Positions 1-9,313 of a stretch of DNA of 34,110 bases are shown here, one piece after another; the stretch's first letter is position 1; every line of letters starts with the position of its first letter. The notes under the pieces are model-generated. The model was not told where the DNA came from. It saw only the letters and a program-made list of their open reading frames with translations, and did no database searches. The DNA is taken from the NCBI GenBank assembly GCA_905182325.1, contig CAJJBD010000023.1, positions 1-34,110 of the forward strand, given 5' to 3'. The position numbers and the translations under genes are program-made. Source of the stretch: an uncultured Planktomarina sp. (GTDB lineage: Bacteria > Pseudomonadota > Alphaproteobacteria > Rhodobacterales > Rhodobacteraceae).

Positions 1-206
1 GTGCCTTTGCCATAACTCACCCGTGCAGCTTGGCATATGGCAGCATCGTCGCCCATATAATCGATAACCCGAACAAATCCATGGTCTAGAACGGGTTGCG
101 CATTGTAGAGGTGATTTTCCATTCCAGCCGACACAGCTCGAAGGGTCGGCTGAGGATTTGATCTCAGCTGATCAATTTCTTCTTGTTGTTGTGGCGTCAG
201 CAGCAT
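1..206 (-). CDS. thyX: FAD-dependent thymidylate synthase ThyX, N-terminal part (cut by window edge)
   Basis: ThyX makes dTMP from dUMP using methylenetetrahydrofolate, FAD and NADPH, in the cytoplasm. Only the first 68 codons are inside the window; the rest lies beyond base 1. The reading frame is not in a long open stretch, but its translation begins [14 protein letters not shown] and continues with [19 protein letters not shown] and [10 protein letters not shown], the usual N-terminus of alphaproteobacterial ThyX. The start is the ATG at 206, preceded by AGGAGA at 7 nt. It is divergent from gloA; the 96-bp gap must hold both promoters. I identify the family from the N-terminus alone, since the catalytic region is not visible. 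Confidence 0.88.
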   Translation of the reverse strand, partial: MLLTPQQQEEIDQLRSNPQPTLRAVSAGMENHLYNAQPVLDHGFVRVIDYMGDDAAICQAARVSYGKG

Positions 207-302
207 CACTATCTCCTAAGTTAACATTATCTGGAGCGATTCTCCTGACACTATATATGGAGTAACACGAAGGATGAACCTACTACATAAAGGTAAATAC
301 AA

Positions 303-725
303 ATGAAATATCTGCATACAATGGTACGAGTAGCCGATCTAGACGCATCAATTTCTTTTTTTTCAATTTTAGGACTGGAGGTAACACGTCGTTTTGAAAA
401 TGAAGCTGGGCGTTTTACCTTGGTTTTCATGGCACCACCAGGCCAACACGAATGTCCAGTTGAATTGACCTACAACTGGGGCGGTGATGACGGTCTGCCA
501 TCCGACAGCCGTCACTTTGGACACCTTGCTTACGAAGTAGAAGATATTTATGTCACCTGCCAAAACTTTATTGATAATGGGATTACCATAAATAGGCCGC
601 CGCGAGATGGCCACATGGCCTTTGTAAGAAGTCCAGACAATATTTCGATTGAGCTTCTACAAATAGGAGAGAGCCTTCCCGTTTCAGAGCCTTGGGCAAC
701 TATGGCAAATATTGGTAATTGGTAA
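303..725 (+). CDS. gloA: Lactoylglutathione lyase (glyoxalase I)
   Basis: Cytosolic metalloenzyme of methylglyoxal detoxification. It isomerises the methylglyoxal-glutathione hemithioacetal to S-lactoylglutathione. The 140-aa protein is a two-module VOC fold. The four expected metal ligands align with the E. coli enzyme: His5 (MKYLH), Glu54 (PVELTYNWG), His74 (FGHLAY) and Glu117 (SIELLQ). Length is typical. The ATG at 303 has AAGG 9 nt upstream. Its stop codon lies inside the start region of the following DUF1194 gene, so the two are probably co-transcribed. A functional link to that neighbour is not obvious. Confidence 0.95.
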   Translation: MKYLHTMVRVADLDASISFFSILGLEVTRRFENEAGRFTLVFMAPPGQHECPVELTYNWGGDDGLPSDSRHFGHLAYEVEDIYVTCQNFIDNGITINRPPRDGHMAFVRSPDNISIELLQIGESLPVSEPWATMANIGNW

Positions 726-1447
726 ATTTGTTTAAGTTAAACTGGGTTGTGGCATTTATTATGGGTGTCACAACCTTGAATGCTGCGCACGCTACTTGTC
801 GCCAAGCGCTGGTTTTAGGTCTGGATGTTTCGGGTTCAGTAGACATCAAGGAGTACCAACTTCAGTTACAAGGCCTGTCCAATGCACTGCTTAATGATGA
901 AGTTAGGAATAGCTTTTTCGTAATGCCTAAATCACCAGTAAAACTGTTGGTTTTTGAGTGGAGTGGACCAAATTATCAAAAAATTTTATTGCCATGGACA
1001 AAAATATCAAACGAGAAAACCTTGAAAAAAATCGCATCACAATTGAGTTTGAAAAAACGAGACAAGGCTCCACCAACTACAGCATTAGGCAACGCAATCC
1101 AAACTGGTATTAATTTTTTAAATCAACAAACCGACTGTTGGAAAAGAACATTGGATATTTCTGGTGATGGAAAAAATAACTCCGGTCCTGAACCACACCA
1201 GGTAAATCAACCCAACCAAATTGGAAATATTACAATCAACGGCTTAATTATTGGCGTGGATACGCCAGCCCGATTGTCACACGCCGAAATCGAAGTGAGT
1301 GAATTGGTAGCCTATTTTTCTAATCGTGTCTTGGCTGGCCCTGGTGCATTCTCAGAGGTTGCGCTCGGGTTTGCTGATTATGAACGCGCTATGATAAGAA
1401 AGTTAGTGCGAGAACTTGAATTTCTAGCTCTCAGCGTAGTAAATTGA
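719..1447 (+). CDS. DUF1194 (von Willebrand A-like) secreted protein
   Basis: A 242-aa protein with an N-terminal hydrophobic stretch (about residues 8-25) ending AHA before a Cys, which fits a Sec signal peptide and a periplasmic location. The mature part is vWA-like: DVSGS at 36-40 is a MIDAS metal motif, TALG lies near 121-124 and SGDG near 148-151, and the C-terminal half has GPGAF. This combination matches DUF1194, common in Rhodobacteraceae and of unknown function. The first possible codon is TTG at 719, overlapping the gloA stop. A second TTG at 728 would also keep the signal peptide; neither has a clear Shine-Dalgarno. The product class is well supported and the exact start is not. 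Confidence 0.85.
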   Translation: MVNLFKLNWVVAFIMGVTTLNAAHATCRQALVLGLDVSGSVDIKEYQLQLQGLSNALLNDEVRNSFFVMPKSPVKLLVFEWSGPNYQKILLPWTKISNEKTLKKIASQLSLKKRDKAPPTTALGNAIQTGINFLNQQTDCWKRTLDISGDGKNNSGPEPHQVNQPNQIGNITINGLIIGVDTPARLSHAEIEVSELVAYFSNRVLAGPGAFSEVALGFADYERAMIRKLVRELEFLALSVVN

Positions 1448-1536
1448 TAAATAAAAAATCTTTTAATCTTTCCTACACGACATGTATGTTTGCCCAATAG
1501 AAATTTAACACTATTCCAGAAAGAAGAATTTCAAAC

Positions 1537-1797
1537 TTACAAGATCTTCAGATGCGCCAAAATTTCATTGACTAGGGAGGAAAATTTCTGAGGCGGTTTT
1601 GCGGTTCCTATTATCCATGCGTAAAGGTCATGATCGTTTTCTAAAGTGAATAAATCATAATTGGATAGCTGATATAAGGTCATATCTTCCAAACGGTTGC
1701 TAGCAAAATGGCTTAAGATTATGTCCATCTCTTTAATACCACGTCTCATTGACCGCATTTTTAATCTTTTTATTTTGTGGTCACGCCGCTCACTCAT
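1537..1797 (-). CDS. sdhE: FAD assembly factor SdhE (succinate dehydrogenase flavinylation, DUF339)
   Basis: A small basic cytosolic protein of 86 aa that helps attach FAD covalently to the succinate dehydrogenase flavoprotein. The family's RGxxE motif is present as RGIKE at residues 19-23, inside the usual context RRGIKEMD. The later DHDLYAWI (about 55-62) also fits the family. Its ATG overlaps the stop of the upstream XRE regulator (ATGA), so the two are translationally coupled. The sdh structural genes are not in the window. The gene converges with the DUF1194 gene; the 89-bp gap holds no convincing terminator. Confidence 0.9.
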   Translation of the reverse strand: MSERRDHKIKRLKMRSMRRGIKEMDIILSHFASNRLEDMTLYQLSNYDLFTLENDHDLYAWIIGTAKPPQKFSSLVNEILAHLKIL

Positions 1798-2189
1798 TTT
1801 TGCGTAAGTCTTAACTGCTTTTCCAACCTACTTAGACGGTCAGCAGTTTGGGTCATCTGATTTTTAATTGAGCGAATTTCTAACAAAATAATGCCTATAT
1901 CATTTTGGACTGGTTCCTGAACAGGTTCATCCGGACCAATACCTTGTCCACTTAATAGCCAGGGCAACGAGACATTCAACATACCAGATAACATCTGAAG
2001 TTTATTTGCACGTGGTTCTGATCGATCTTCCTCCCATGCTTGAAGGGTTGCCAACTTGATACCTAATCGACGTGATAGTTGTCCTTGGGTCATGTTGGAA
2101 TTTTCTCTAGCACCGACAACCCTATCACCAAAGGTAGCCGCATTGGGTCCAAACCAGTCAAAGTCCTCGTCCTTAACTTTTTCTGTCAT
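1794..2189 (-). CDS. XRE-family helix-turn-helix regulator
   Basis: A 131-aa DNA-binding protein. The Cro/C1-type HTH spans about residues 20-80 (FGDRVVGAREN, MTQGQLSRRLGI, LQAWEEDRSEPR). A charged helical tail at about 98-128 (IRSIKN, RLSRLEKQLRL) could form a coiled coil for dimerisation. The N-terminal DWFGP and the helix spacing resemble a regulator widespread in Rhodobacteraceae. The ATG at 2189 has AGAGG 6 nt upstream. It is the first gene of a two-gene unit with sdhE (4-nt overlap), so it may be self-regulated and may tune SdhE. No operator could be picked out in the divergent gap with aspC. The target genes are unknown. Confidence 0.88.
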   Translation of the reverse strand: MTEKVKDEDFDWFGPNAATFGDRVVGARENSNMTQGQLSRRLGIKLATLQAWEEDRSEPRANKLQMLSGMLNVSLPWLLSGQGIGPDEPVQEPVQNDIGIILLEIRSIKNQMTQTADRLSRLEKQLRLTQK

Positions 2190-2216
2190 GAAATACCTCT
2201 TTCTTATCAGTTATAC

Positions 2217-2245
2217 TTGCAGCTGTTTGGGCGGAGTTCTAAGAC
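2217..2245 (+). promoter_or_regulatory. Possible sigma-70 promoter for aspC
   Basis: TTGCAG at 2217-2222, a 17-nt spacer and TAAGAC at 2240-2245 lie 32 bp before the aspC start. The hexamers are only moderate matches, so this is a suggestion based on spacing and position. Confidence 0.3.
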
Positions 2246-2253
2246 TTGATTAG

Positions 2254-3480
<1,227 letters not shown>

Positions 3481-3597
3481 ATTTCACTACAGTAATTCAG
3501 TATGGATCTTGTTTTTTATGACATGGTTTATTTTTGATGGTATTTTTGCAGGTCAGCTTCTTCAAATAGCTAACTGGTTCGATTGACGACAATGACG

Positions 3598-4947
3598 TTA
3601 TTGATCACTGCGGATTAACAAATTAAATCGTGACCAAAGCAGTAATGCTGCAATAGCAAGGCCAACGACTAAGCCAAGCCAAATACCAGTCCCCCTAAAA
3701 TCAAAGATAAAGCCCAAGATGTAGCTGATAGGGATACCGATCAGCCAATAAGATATCACCGTAATCAACATAGGCACTCGAGTATCTTGCAAACCCCGCA
3801 ATAAGCTTAAGGCCATAACTTGGGCGGCATCAACAAACTGAAACATGGAAGCTAATATCAAAAGTAATGTCCCAATACGTAATATTTCTGGCCTCAACGG
3901 ATCCCGTAGTTCTAGGAACGCACCTATCAGTATTTGAGGGGTTGCTAAAAAGAAGAAAATAGCCACCGCCGCTGCTATTGAAGATAACCCCATCGCAGCA
4001 CCTGCAGTACGCCTCACAGCTAGCCAATCTTTTCGTGCAAAAGCCTGGCCAACCCGCACTGTTCCTGCCTGAGATAAACCCATATGTACCATAAAACTCA
4101 TAGCCGCCAGTTGCAGCACAATGCCATGGGCAGCTAATTCTAACTTGCCCAACCAACCCATCATAAAAGCCGACGCAGCAAACAAGCCACTCTCCGCGAA
4201 AGCAGTAGCCGAAATTGGTATTGCAAGTCTGGCAACTGCTAAAGTTGCCATTCGATCAAATCGCCAAAACCGAGCAAACATTTTTTGTTCTTCAAAATAT
4301 ATTTGAATGTAAATTACAAACCCTATCAGAGACAAACTCATTGCAATCACAGAGGCTATTGCAGCGCCCTGTAAACCTAACTCAGGTAGGCCCCAGTATC
4401 CAAATATTAGGGCATAATTGACAAAAGCATTAATGATTAAAACACCAACAGCTAACCAAAGCACTATCCCAGTATGTTCAAGTGCTGACAGGTAACTCCG
4501 CAAAACAAGTCCCCAAATTGCAGGCCAAAGGCCAAACCCCGCTATGCGGAGATAATCTTGCGCACCCTTTGCGACCTGTGCGTCCTGTCCCATTGCCTCT
4601 AAAATAGGCGAAGCAAACCACATTGGCAGAAATAGTAATGCCGCCGCCACAGTTGAAAGCCATAGTCCCATGCGCGTCACTCTACGAGCACTCTGTGGAT
4701 CACCTTCCGCCATTGATTTTGCCACCATAGGTAGGATCGCATAGGCGAAGCCAGAAATCACTATGTAAGCGACAAATAGAACCTGCGCACCGAGTGTAAC
4801 CTGCGCCAATGCTAAAACTGAATACCAACCCAACATCAGTGTATCAGTTGTATGGACAGCAAACTGCGCAACTTGGCTACCCACCAGGGGCAATCCAAGA
4901 ACAAGGAGTGACCGTACCTCCTGCTGAAGGGTATTTGACTGTTTCAC
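3598..4947 (-). CDS. MATE-family multidrug efflux transporter (NorM-like)
   Basis: An inner-membrane antiporter that exports cationic drugs or metabolites using Na+ or H+. The 449-aa protein has about 12 hydrophobic helices in two halves, and conserved MATE signatures near the N-terminus (GLPLVGSQVAQFAVHTTDTLMLG region) and in the second half (MGLSQAGTVRVGQAFARKD). The only plausible start is GTG at 4947, because an in-frame stop lies just upstream; no clear Shine-Dalgarno precedes it. A perfect inverted repeat at 4962-4982 sits directly upstream and may be an operator. The gene is divergent from parE. The substrate is unknown. Confidence 0.92.
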   Translation of the reverse strand: MKQSNTLQQEVRSLLVLGLPLVGSQVAQFAVHTTDTLMLGWYSVLALAQVTLGAQVLFVAYIVISGFAYAILPMVAKSMAEGDPQSARRVTRMGLWLSTVAAALLFLPMWFASPILEAMGQDAQVAKGAQDYLRIAGFGLWPAIWGLVLRSYLSALEHTGIVLWLAVGVLIINAFVNYALIFGYWGLPELGLQGAAIASVIAMSLSLIGFVIYIQIYFEEQKMFARFWRFDRMATLAVARLAIPISATAFAESGLFAASAFMMGWLGKLELAAHGIVLQLAAMSFMVHMGLSQAGTVRVGQAFARKDWLAVRRTAGAAMGLSSIAAAVAIFFFLATPQILIGAFLELRDPLRPEILRIGTLLLILASMFQFVDAAQVMALSLLRGLQDTRVPMLITVISYWLIGIPISYILGFIFDFRGTGIWLGLVVGLAIAALLLWSRFNLLIRSDQ

Positions 4948-4961
4948 AGGCAGGTTTTACT

Positions 4962-4982
4962 TGGTCATTAAGTGCATGACCA
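4962..4982. promoter_or_regulatory. Perfect 7-bp inverted repeat, candidate operator for the MATE gene
   Basis: TGGTCAT, 7 nt, then ATGACCA. The dyad is 15 bp upstream of the MATE start codon in the 170-bp gap shared with parE. Its size and symmetry suit a dimeric TetR- or MarR-type repressor. No regulator gene is adjacent. Confidence 0.4.
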
Positions 4983-5023
4983 GTGGTAACTAAAAATTCA
5001 AGATTCTTAATCTCTGAATACGG

Positions 5024-5053
5024 TTGTTTCTAAATTATTGCCCAACATATAGC
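5024..5053 (+). promoter_or_regulatory. Possible promoter for parE
   Basis: TTGTTT at 5024-5029, then TATAGC at 5048-5053 with an 18-nt spacer, about 65 bp before the parE start. The match to the -35/-10 consensus is fair. No other candidate in the gap is better. Confidence 0.3.
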
Positions 5054-5117
5054 GGGACCCTTTTCTTAGGGCACAATTTCTGCCATGAGTGTCTTTAATT
5101 AATGAAAGAACAGCCCA

Positions 5118-7076
5118 ATGGCTACTGACCTATTATCTGCAACTACCGATGACACCTATAATGCTTCTTCTATTGAGGTGCTAGAGGGGCTAGAACCCGT
5201 ACGCAAACGGCCGGGAATGTATATCGGTGGAACTGACGAGCGGGCATTACATCACCTTGTTGCGGAAGTCCTGGATAATTCAATGGATGAGGCCGTAGCT
5301 GGGCATGCTAACCGGATCGAAGTGGAACTCCTGGCGGATTACTCAGTCATGGTCAGGGATAATGGCCGCGGTATTCCAGTCGATCCCCACCCAAAATTTC
5401 CAGATAAATCTGCGCTAGAAGTAATCCTTTGCACCTTACATTCGGGTGGTAAATTCTCCGGCAAAGCCTATCAAACATCTGGTGGCTTACATGGAGTTGG
5501 CGCATCAGTTGTAAATGCGCTGTCTGATAAGATGGTCGTCGAAGTTGCACGAAATCGTCAACTATATGAACAGCATTTTTCGCGTGGGATCCCGCTGGCG
5601 CCTATTGCAAAAATTGGTGCTGCACCAAATAGACGAGGTACTACGGTAACGTTTCATGCAGATCCTGAGATTTTTGGTAAACATAGGTTCAAGCCAGCAC
5701 GTTTATTTAATTCAATTCGTTCAAAAGCCTATCTTTTCTCCGGTGTTGAAATTCGCTGGAAAAGTCAAATTGACGATGGGGAAACTCCAACGGAGGCAAA
5801 ATTTCATTTTCCTGGTGGGCTGGCCGACTACTTAAATGAAACTCTCGGAAAAGCGAGTACATATGCAGATACACCGTTTGCAGGAACTGTTGATTTCAGC
5901 GAGCGCTTTAATACACCCGGTAAGGTCGAGTGGGCAATAAACTGGACCCCCTCGCGTGATGGTTTTATTCAATCATACTGCAACACCGTGCCAACTCCGG
6001 AGGGCGGTACACACGAAAGTGGGTTTTGGGCTGCAGTACTGAAAGGTATCAAAGCTTATGGCGAGTTAGTTAACAACCGCAAAGCAACGCAAATAACCCG
6101 TGATGACCTAAGTACAGGGGGATGCGCCTTAGTCTCATGCTTTATAAGTGAACCAGAGTTCGTCGGTCAAACAAAAGACCGTTTAGCCACTGTGGACGCC
6201 CAGCGGTTGGTTGAAAATGCAGTGCGTGATCGGTTCGATAATTGGCTAGCTGCTGATACAAAAGCTGCTGGAGCAATCCTTGATTTTGTTGTGTTACGTT
6301 CTGAAGAGCGCCTACGCCGCCGTCAAGAAAAAGAGACACAACGTAAATCGGCGACGAAGAAGCTTCGTCTTCCCGGCAAACTAACAGATTGCACTTCCAA
6401 AACGCGTAAAGGCACAGAATTATTTATAGTAGAGGGCGACAGTGCCGGCGGCTCTGGTAAAGGCGCACGCAACAGGGTCAATCAGGCCTTATTACCATTA
6501 AAAGGTAAAATATTGAATGTCCTAGGCGCTGCCTCGAATAAGCTAGGATCTAATGCAGAAATTAGTGATCTTTGCGAAGCCTTAGGCGTTGGTGTTGGGA
6601 GCAAGTTCAATATTGACGATCTGCGATATGACAAAATCATTATAATGACTGATGCTGATGTCGACGGCGCCCATATTGCAAGTTTATTAATGACATTCTT
6701 TTTTTCTCAAATGCGGCCACTAATTGATAATGGACATTTATATCTAGCATGTCCCCCCCTGTTTCGCCTTACTCAAGGTCCAAAACGAATATATTGTCTT
6801 GATGAAACTGAAAAAAATAATTGGTTAGAAAAGGGTATCGGCGGTAAGGGTAAAATTGATGTTAGCCGGTTCAAAGGATTGGGTGAAATGGATGCAAAAG
6901 ATTTGAAAGAGACAACCATGGATCCAGCTACCCGTAAACTTATACGCGTGACCATTGATGAAGATATCCCCGGCGAGACTGGTGATTTGATCGAGCGGTT
7001 GATGGGGAAAAAACCTGAAAAACGTTTTGAGTATATCCAAGAAAATGCGAAATTCGTGGAAGAATTAGACGTCTAA
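5118..7076 (+). CDS. parE: DNA topoisomerase IV subunit B
   Basis: ATPase subunit of topoisomerase IV, which decatenates daughter chromosomes together with ParC. The 652-aa protein has a GHKL ATPase domain (Glu50 and Asn54 in VAEVLDNSMDEA, DNGRGIP at 81-87, GGLHGVG at 122-128), the QTK loop lysine at 353, and a TOPRIM domain (EGDSAGG at 439-445, TDADVDG at 511-517). The end FVEELDV is typical of Rhodobacteraceae ParE, and the length fits ParE rather than GyrB. One local oddity is GSGKGARNR after EGDSAG, where family members usually have GSAKxARDR. The ATG at 5118 has only a weak Shine-Dalgarno. parC is not in the window. Confidence 0.95.
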   Translation: MATDLLSATTDDTYNASSIEVLEGLEPVRKRPGMYIGGTDERALHHLVAEVLDNSMDEAVAGHANRIEVELLADYSVMVRDNGRGIPVDPHPKFPDKSALEVILCTLHSGGKFSGKAYQTSGGLHGVGASVVNALSDKMVVEVARNRQLYEQHFSRGIPLAPIAKIGAAPNRRGTTVTFHADPEIFGKHRFKPARLFNSIRSKAYLFSGVEIRWKSQIDDGETPTEAKFHFPGGLADYLNETLGKASTYADTPFAGTVDFSERFNTPGKVEWAINWTPSRDGFIQSYCNTVPTPEGGTHESGFWAAVLKGIKAYGELVNNRKATQITRDDLSTGGCALVSCFISEPEFVGQTKDRLATVDAQRLVENAVRDRFDNWLAADTKAAGAILDFVVLRSEERLRRRQEKETQRKSATKKLRLPGKLTDCTSKTRKGTELFIVEGDSAGGSGKGARNRVNQALLPLKGKILNVLGAASNKLGSNAEISDLCEALGVGVGSKFNIDDLRYDKIIIMTDADVDGAHIASLLMTFFFSQMRPLIDNGHLYLACPPLFRLTQGPKRIYCLDETEKNNWLEKGIGGKGKIDVSRFKGLGEMDAKDLKETTMDPATRKLIRVTIDEDIPGETGDLIERLMGKKPEKRFEYIQENAKFVEELDV

Positions 7077-7114
7077 CCGACGAACAACTAGCCGGTCAAA
7101 AGGAGCTTTCAGCA

Positions 7115-7549
7115 ATGCCAACTTATGCAATTACAATGTTAATAGCGGGGATTGGAATTCCAGTGTTGGCTGCAATGAATTCTGCACTAGGCCGCCATCT
7201 TGAGGCGCCCATGTTGGCGGGAGCTATTCTTTTAGCTGTGGGTTTTCTCACTGCACTTAGCGTGACCTTAGTTACTGGGCCAGGTGAAATAATGAAGTTA
7301 GCCTCAGCACCAAAGTATTTATTTTTAGCCGGGATGTTGGTCGCTTTCTATGTACTTTCCATCACAGCAATCGCACCACTATTTGGCGTCGGTAATGCCA
7401 TATTTTTTGTATTGATTGGTCAACTAATATCTGCTGCTGCAATTGACCATTTTGGTTTTTTCGGTGCACAGCAAGTGCCAATAAGTTGGCCTCGGGTTAG
7501 TGGTCTGATCCTAATGACTACAGGTGTCGTTCTCACTCAGAAGGCATGA
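7115..7549 (+). CDS. DMT-family transporter, YdcZ type (DUF606)
   Basis: A short integral membrane protein (144 aa) with four or five hydrophobic helices, half the size of usual EamA transporters, as expected of the YdcZ group, which probably works as a dimer. The N-terminal GIGIPVLAAMNSALGR and the C-terminal RVSGLILMTTGVVLT fit the family. AGGAG precedes the ATG at 7115 by 9 nt. It follows parE by 38 bp on the same strand and may be read from the same transcript. Its stop is only 6 bp from the end of the convergent Ldh-family gene. The substrate is unknown. Confidence 0.85.
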   Translation: MPTYAITMLIAGIGIPVLAAMNSALGRHLEAPMLAGAILLAVGFLTALSVTLVTGPGEIMKLASAPKYLFLAGMLVAFYVLSITAIAPLFGVGNAIFFVLIGQLISAAAIDHFGFFGAQQVPISWPRVSGLILMTTGVVLTQKA

Positions 7550-7555
7550 TCTGGT

Positions 7556-8545
7556 TCAAAGTGGACCACTTTCAAGCGCGACTACAGATTGCCAAAGACT
7601 TTCAGATACGTTGATATTAGCCATTGGAACTCGGTTAGCACCCGGTAGGCGAGCTCCTTCCTGTAATTGAACTGCATCAGACAAACGAGCTAAGCGAGCT
7701 CCAAAGTCCGCATGATGTGTGCCAGGGTCGATAATAAGATAAAATTGTCCCAGACCATGTGGCACACCGTCTGCCAATTTCAAACCGCTAACATCCAGTG
7801 AGTTTACTGATCCTGTTATTCCTGCTGCCAAAATTTCAGCTAAAACTCCAAGGCCCCAACCTTTATAATCTCCAGTAGATACCAGAGATCCTGCTAAAGC
7901 AGCCTCCGGATCAGTTGTGGGTATACCTTCAGAGTCGACAGCCCAGCCGAGAGGGATCTTTTTACCAGCTGCTTTAGCCATGGTAATTTTCCCCAGTGCG
8001 ACAGCAGACGTAGAAAAATCAAAGTGAACAGACAGACCACCCTGCCCATCTGGCACAGACATGGCAATTGGGTTAGTGCCTATTACCTTTGTACTTCCAC
8101 TAGGTGGAGCAACGGCAGCGCTCGCATTGGTAAAGCCTATTGCCAAAAGTCCTTCCGCCGCCAATTGACTAGTAAAATATCCCAGTGAAGTACAAGTGTG
8201 CGCGTGCGCGACCGACAGCGAGGCCGTCCCATTTGTTTGAGTTGCCTTGATAGCGTCCGGCAAAGCACACTCAAACGCTGCTTGAGCAAAGCCATACTTT
8301 GCATCTACCAGAATTGAGCCAGGACGTGGTATCAAAACGTGGGGGTCAACCGCTCCGTTCACCCTGCCAGATGCCAACTGCAGACAATAACTTTCAAGAT
8401 AGTAAAGGCCACAAATTATATTCCCATAAGCCTCAGAGTGAGAAATAGCGCGGGCGACAGATTTGGCTATCCATTCTCGCGCTCCATAAGCTCGCAGCGC
8501 TTTTTCACTGATTTTTTCAATCTCAGAAATTGTTACTAATGGCAT
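7556..8545 (-). CDS. Ldh-family (malate/L-lactate dehydrogenase-like) oxidoreductase with altered catalytic motif
   Basis: An NAD(P)H-dependent reductase of the AllD/YiaK/DpkA superfamily (329 aa), whose members act on 2-oxo or cyclic imino acids. The cofactor-site signature GTNPIAMSVPD (about 155-165) and the C-terminal GLGVLAEILAAGITG are clear. Aligned without gaps to E. coli AllD, the family's HSHG reads IICG at residues 43-46, so the conserved Ser is Ile and the catalytic His is Cys45. A second conserved His is replaced by Thr in the HAHTCTS segment. The protein is otherwise complete, so it may belong to a distinct subfamily with other chemistry. The ATG at 8545 has AGGA 8 nt upstream. 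No pathway partner is adjacent. Confidence 0.85.
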   Translation of the reverse strand: MPLVTISEIEKISEKALRAYGAREWIAKSVARAISHSEAYGNIICGLYYLESYCLQLASGRVNGAVDPHVLIPRPGSILVDAKYGFAQAAFECALPDAIKATQTNGTASLSVAHAHTCTSLGYFTSQLAAEGLLAIGFTNASAAVAPPSGSTKVIGTNPIAMSVPDGQGGLSVHFDFSTSAVALGKITMAKAAGKKIPLGWAVDSEGIPTTDPEAALAGSLVSTGDYKGWGLGVLAEILAAGITGSVNSLDVSGLKLADGVPHGLGQFYLIIDPGTHHADFGARLARLSDAVQLQEGARLPGANRVPMANINVSESLWQSVVALESGPL

Positions 8546-8607
8546 TTAATTTTCCTACATAAAGAAACAACACTAAATTAAAAATGTATTTTAACGATTA
8601 GAAAAAT

Positions 8608-8625
8608 AAATATTTCAAAATATTT
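8608..8625 (-). terminator. AT-only palindrome after lolD, possible weak terminator
   Basis: Two copies of the self-complementary AAATATTT separated by 2 nt, followed on the minus strand by ATTTTT, just downstream of the lolD stop. The stem has no GC pairs, so it may instead be an UP-like element for the next gene. Confidence 0.25.
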
Positions 8626-8635
8626 AAATTAAAAG

Positions 8636-9313
8636 TTAAGTAATTTTTCCTTTGCCAAGGACCACATGGCGATCCATTCGAGATGCCAAATCCAAATTAT
8701 GGGTAGCAATGAGGGCGGCCATGCCAGTGGAATGTACTAAATCCATCAAGATCCCAAATACATGGTCAGATGTTTCTGGGTCCAAATTTCCAGTAGGTTC
8801 ATCAGCTAATAGAAGCTTTGGGCTGTTCGCCAAAGCTCGGCAAAACGCTACCCGCTGTTGCTCCCCACCAGACAACTCACTTGGCCGGTGATGTTCACGT
8901 TTTGCGAGGCCAACTTGGTCTAGCAGTTCTAGCGCGCGGCGGCGAGCCTCTGAACTGCGTTTACCCATAGCCTGCTGAGGTAACATAATATTTTCTGTTG
9001 CAGTAAACTCAGGCAAGAGGTGATGGAACTGATATACAAACCCAATCGTTGTTCGACGGATATCGGTGCGCAGCTTATCACCCGCCTGGGCCATGTTTTG
9101 GCCCATAATATCCAATCGGCCCTCATCCGGTGAATCCAAAAGGCCTGCTATGTGTAGTAAAGTAGACTTTCCAGCGCCAGACGGCGCTACAAGCGAAACC
9201 ACCTGCCCTGAACTAATTTGCAAAGAACAACTCTGCAAAACTGTGACCTCATTAGGTCTACCAATATTATAGGCCTTACTTATGCCATCAAGTTTTAATA
9301 CTTGGTCACTCAT
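8636..9313 (-). CDS. lolD: Lipoprotein-releasing system ATP-binding protein LolD
   Basis: ATPase of the Lol ABC complex, which extracts mature lipoproteins from the inner membrane and passes them to LolA. The 225-aa protein shows Walker A APSGAGKST (43-51), Q-loop Gln95 in YQFHHLLPEF, signature LSGGEQQR (147-154), Walker B LLLADEP (167-173) and H-loop His205. YQFHHLLPEFTATEN is characteristic of LolD. I start it at ATG 9313, which gives an 8-nt overlap with the end of lolC (ATGAGTGA) and places GAGG about 10 nt upstream. A TTG at 9328 would add five unconserved residues. It is translationally coupled to lolC. Confidence 0.95.
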   Translation of the reverse strand: MSDQVLKLDGISKAYNIGRPNEVTVLQSCSLQISSGQVVSLVAPSGAGKSTLLHIAGLLDSPDEGRLDIMGQNMAQAGDKLRTDIRRTTIGFVYQFHHLLPEFTATENIMLPQQAMGKRSSEARRRALELLDQVGLAKREHHRPSELSGGEQQRVAFCRALANSPKLLLADEPTGNLDPETSDHVFGILMDLVHSTGMAALIATHNLDLASRMDRHVVLGKGKIT

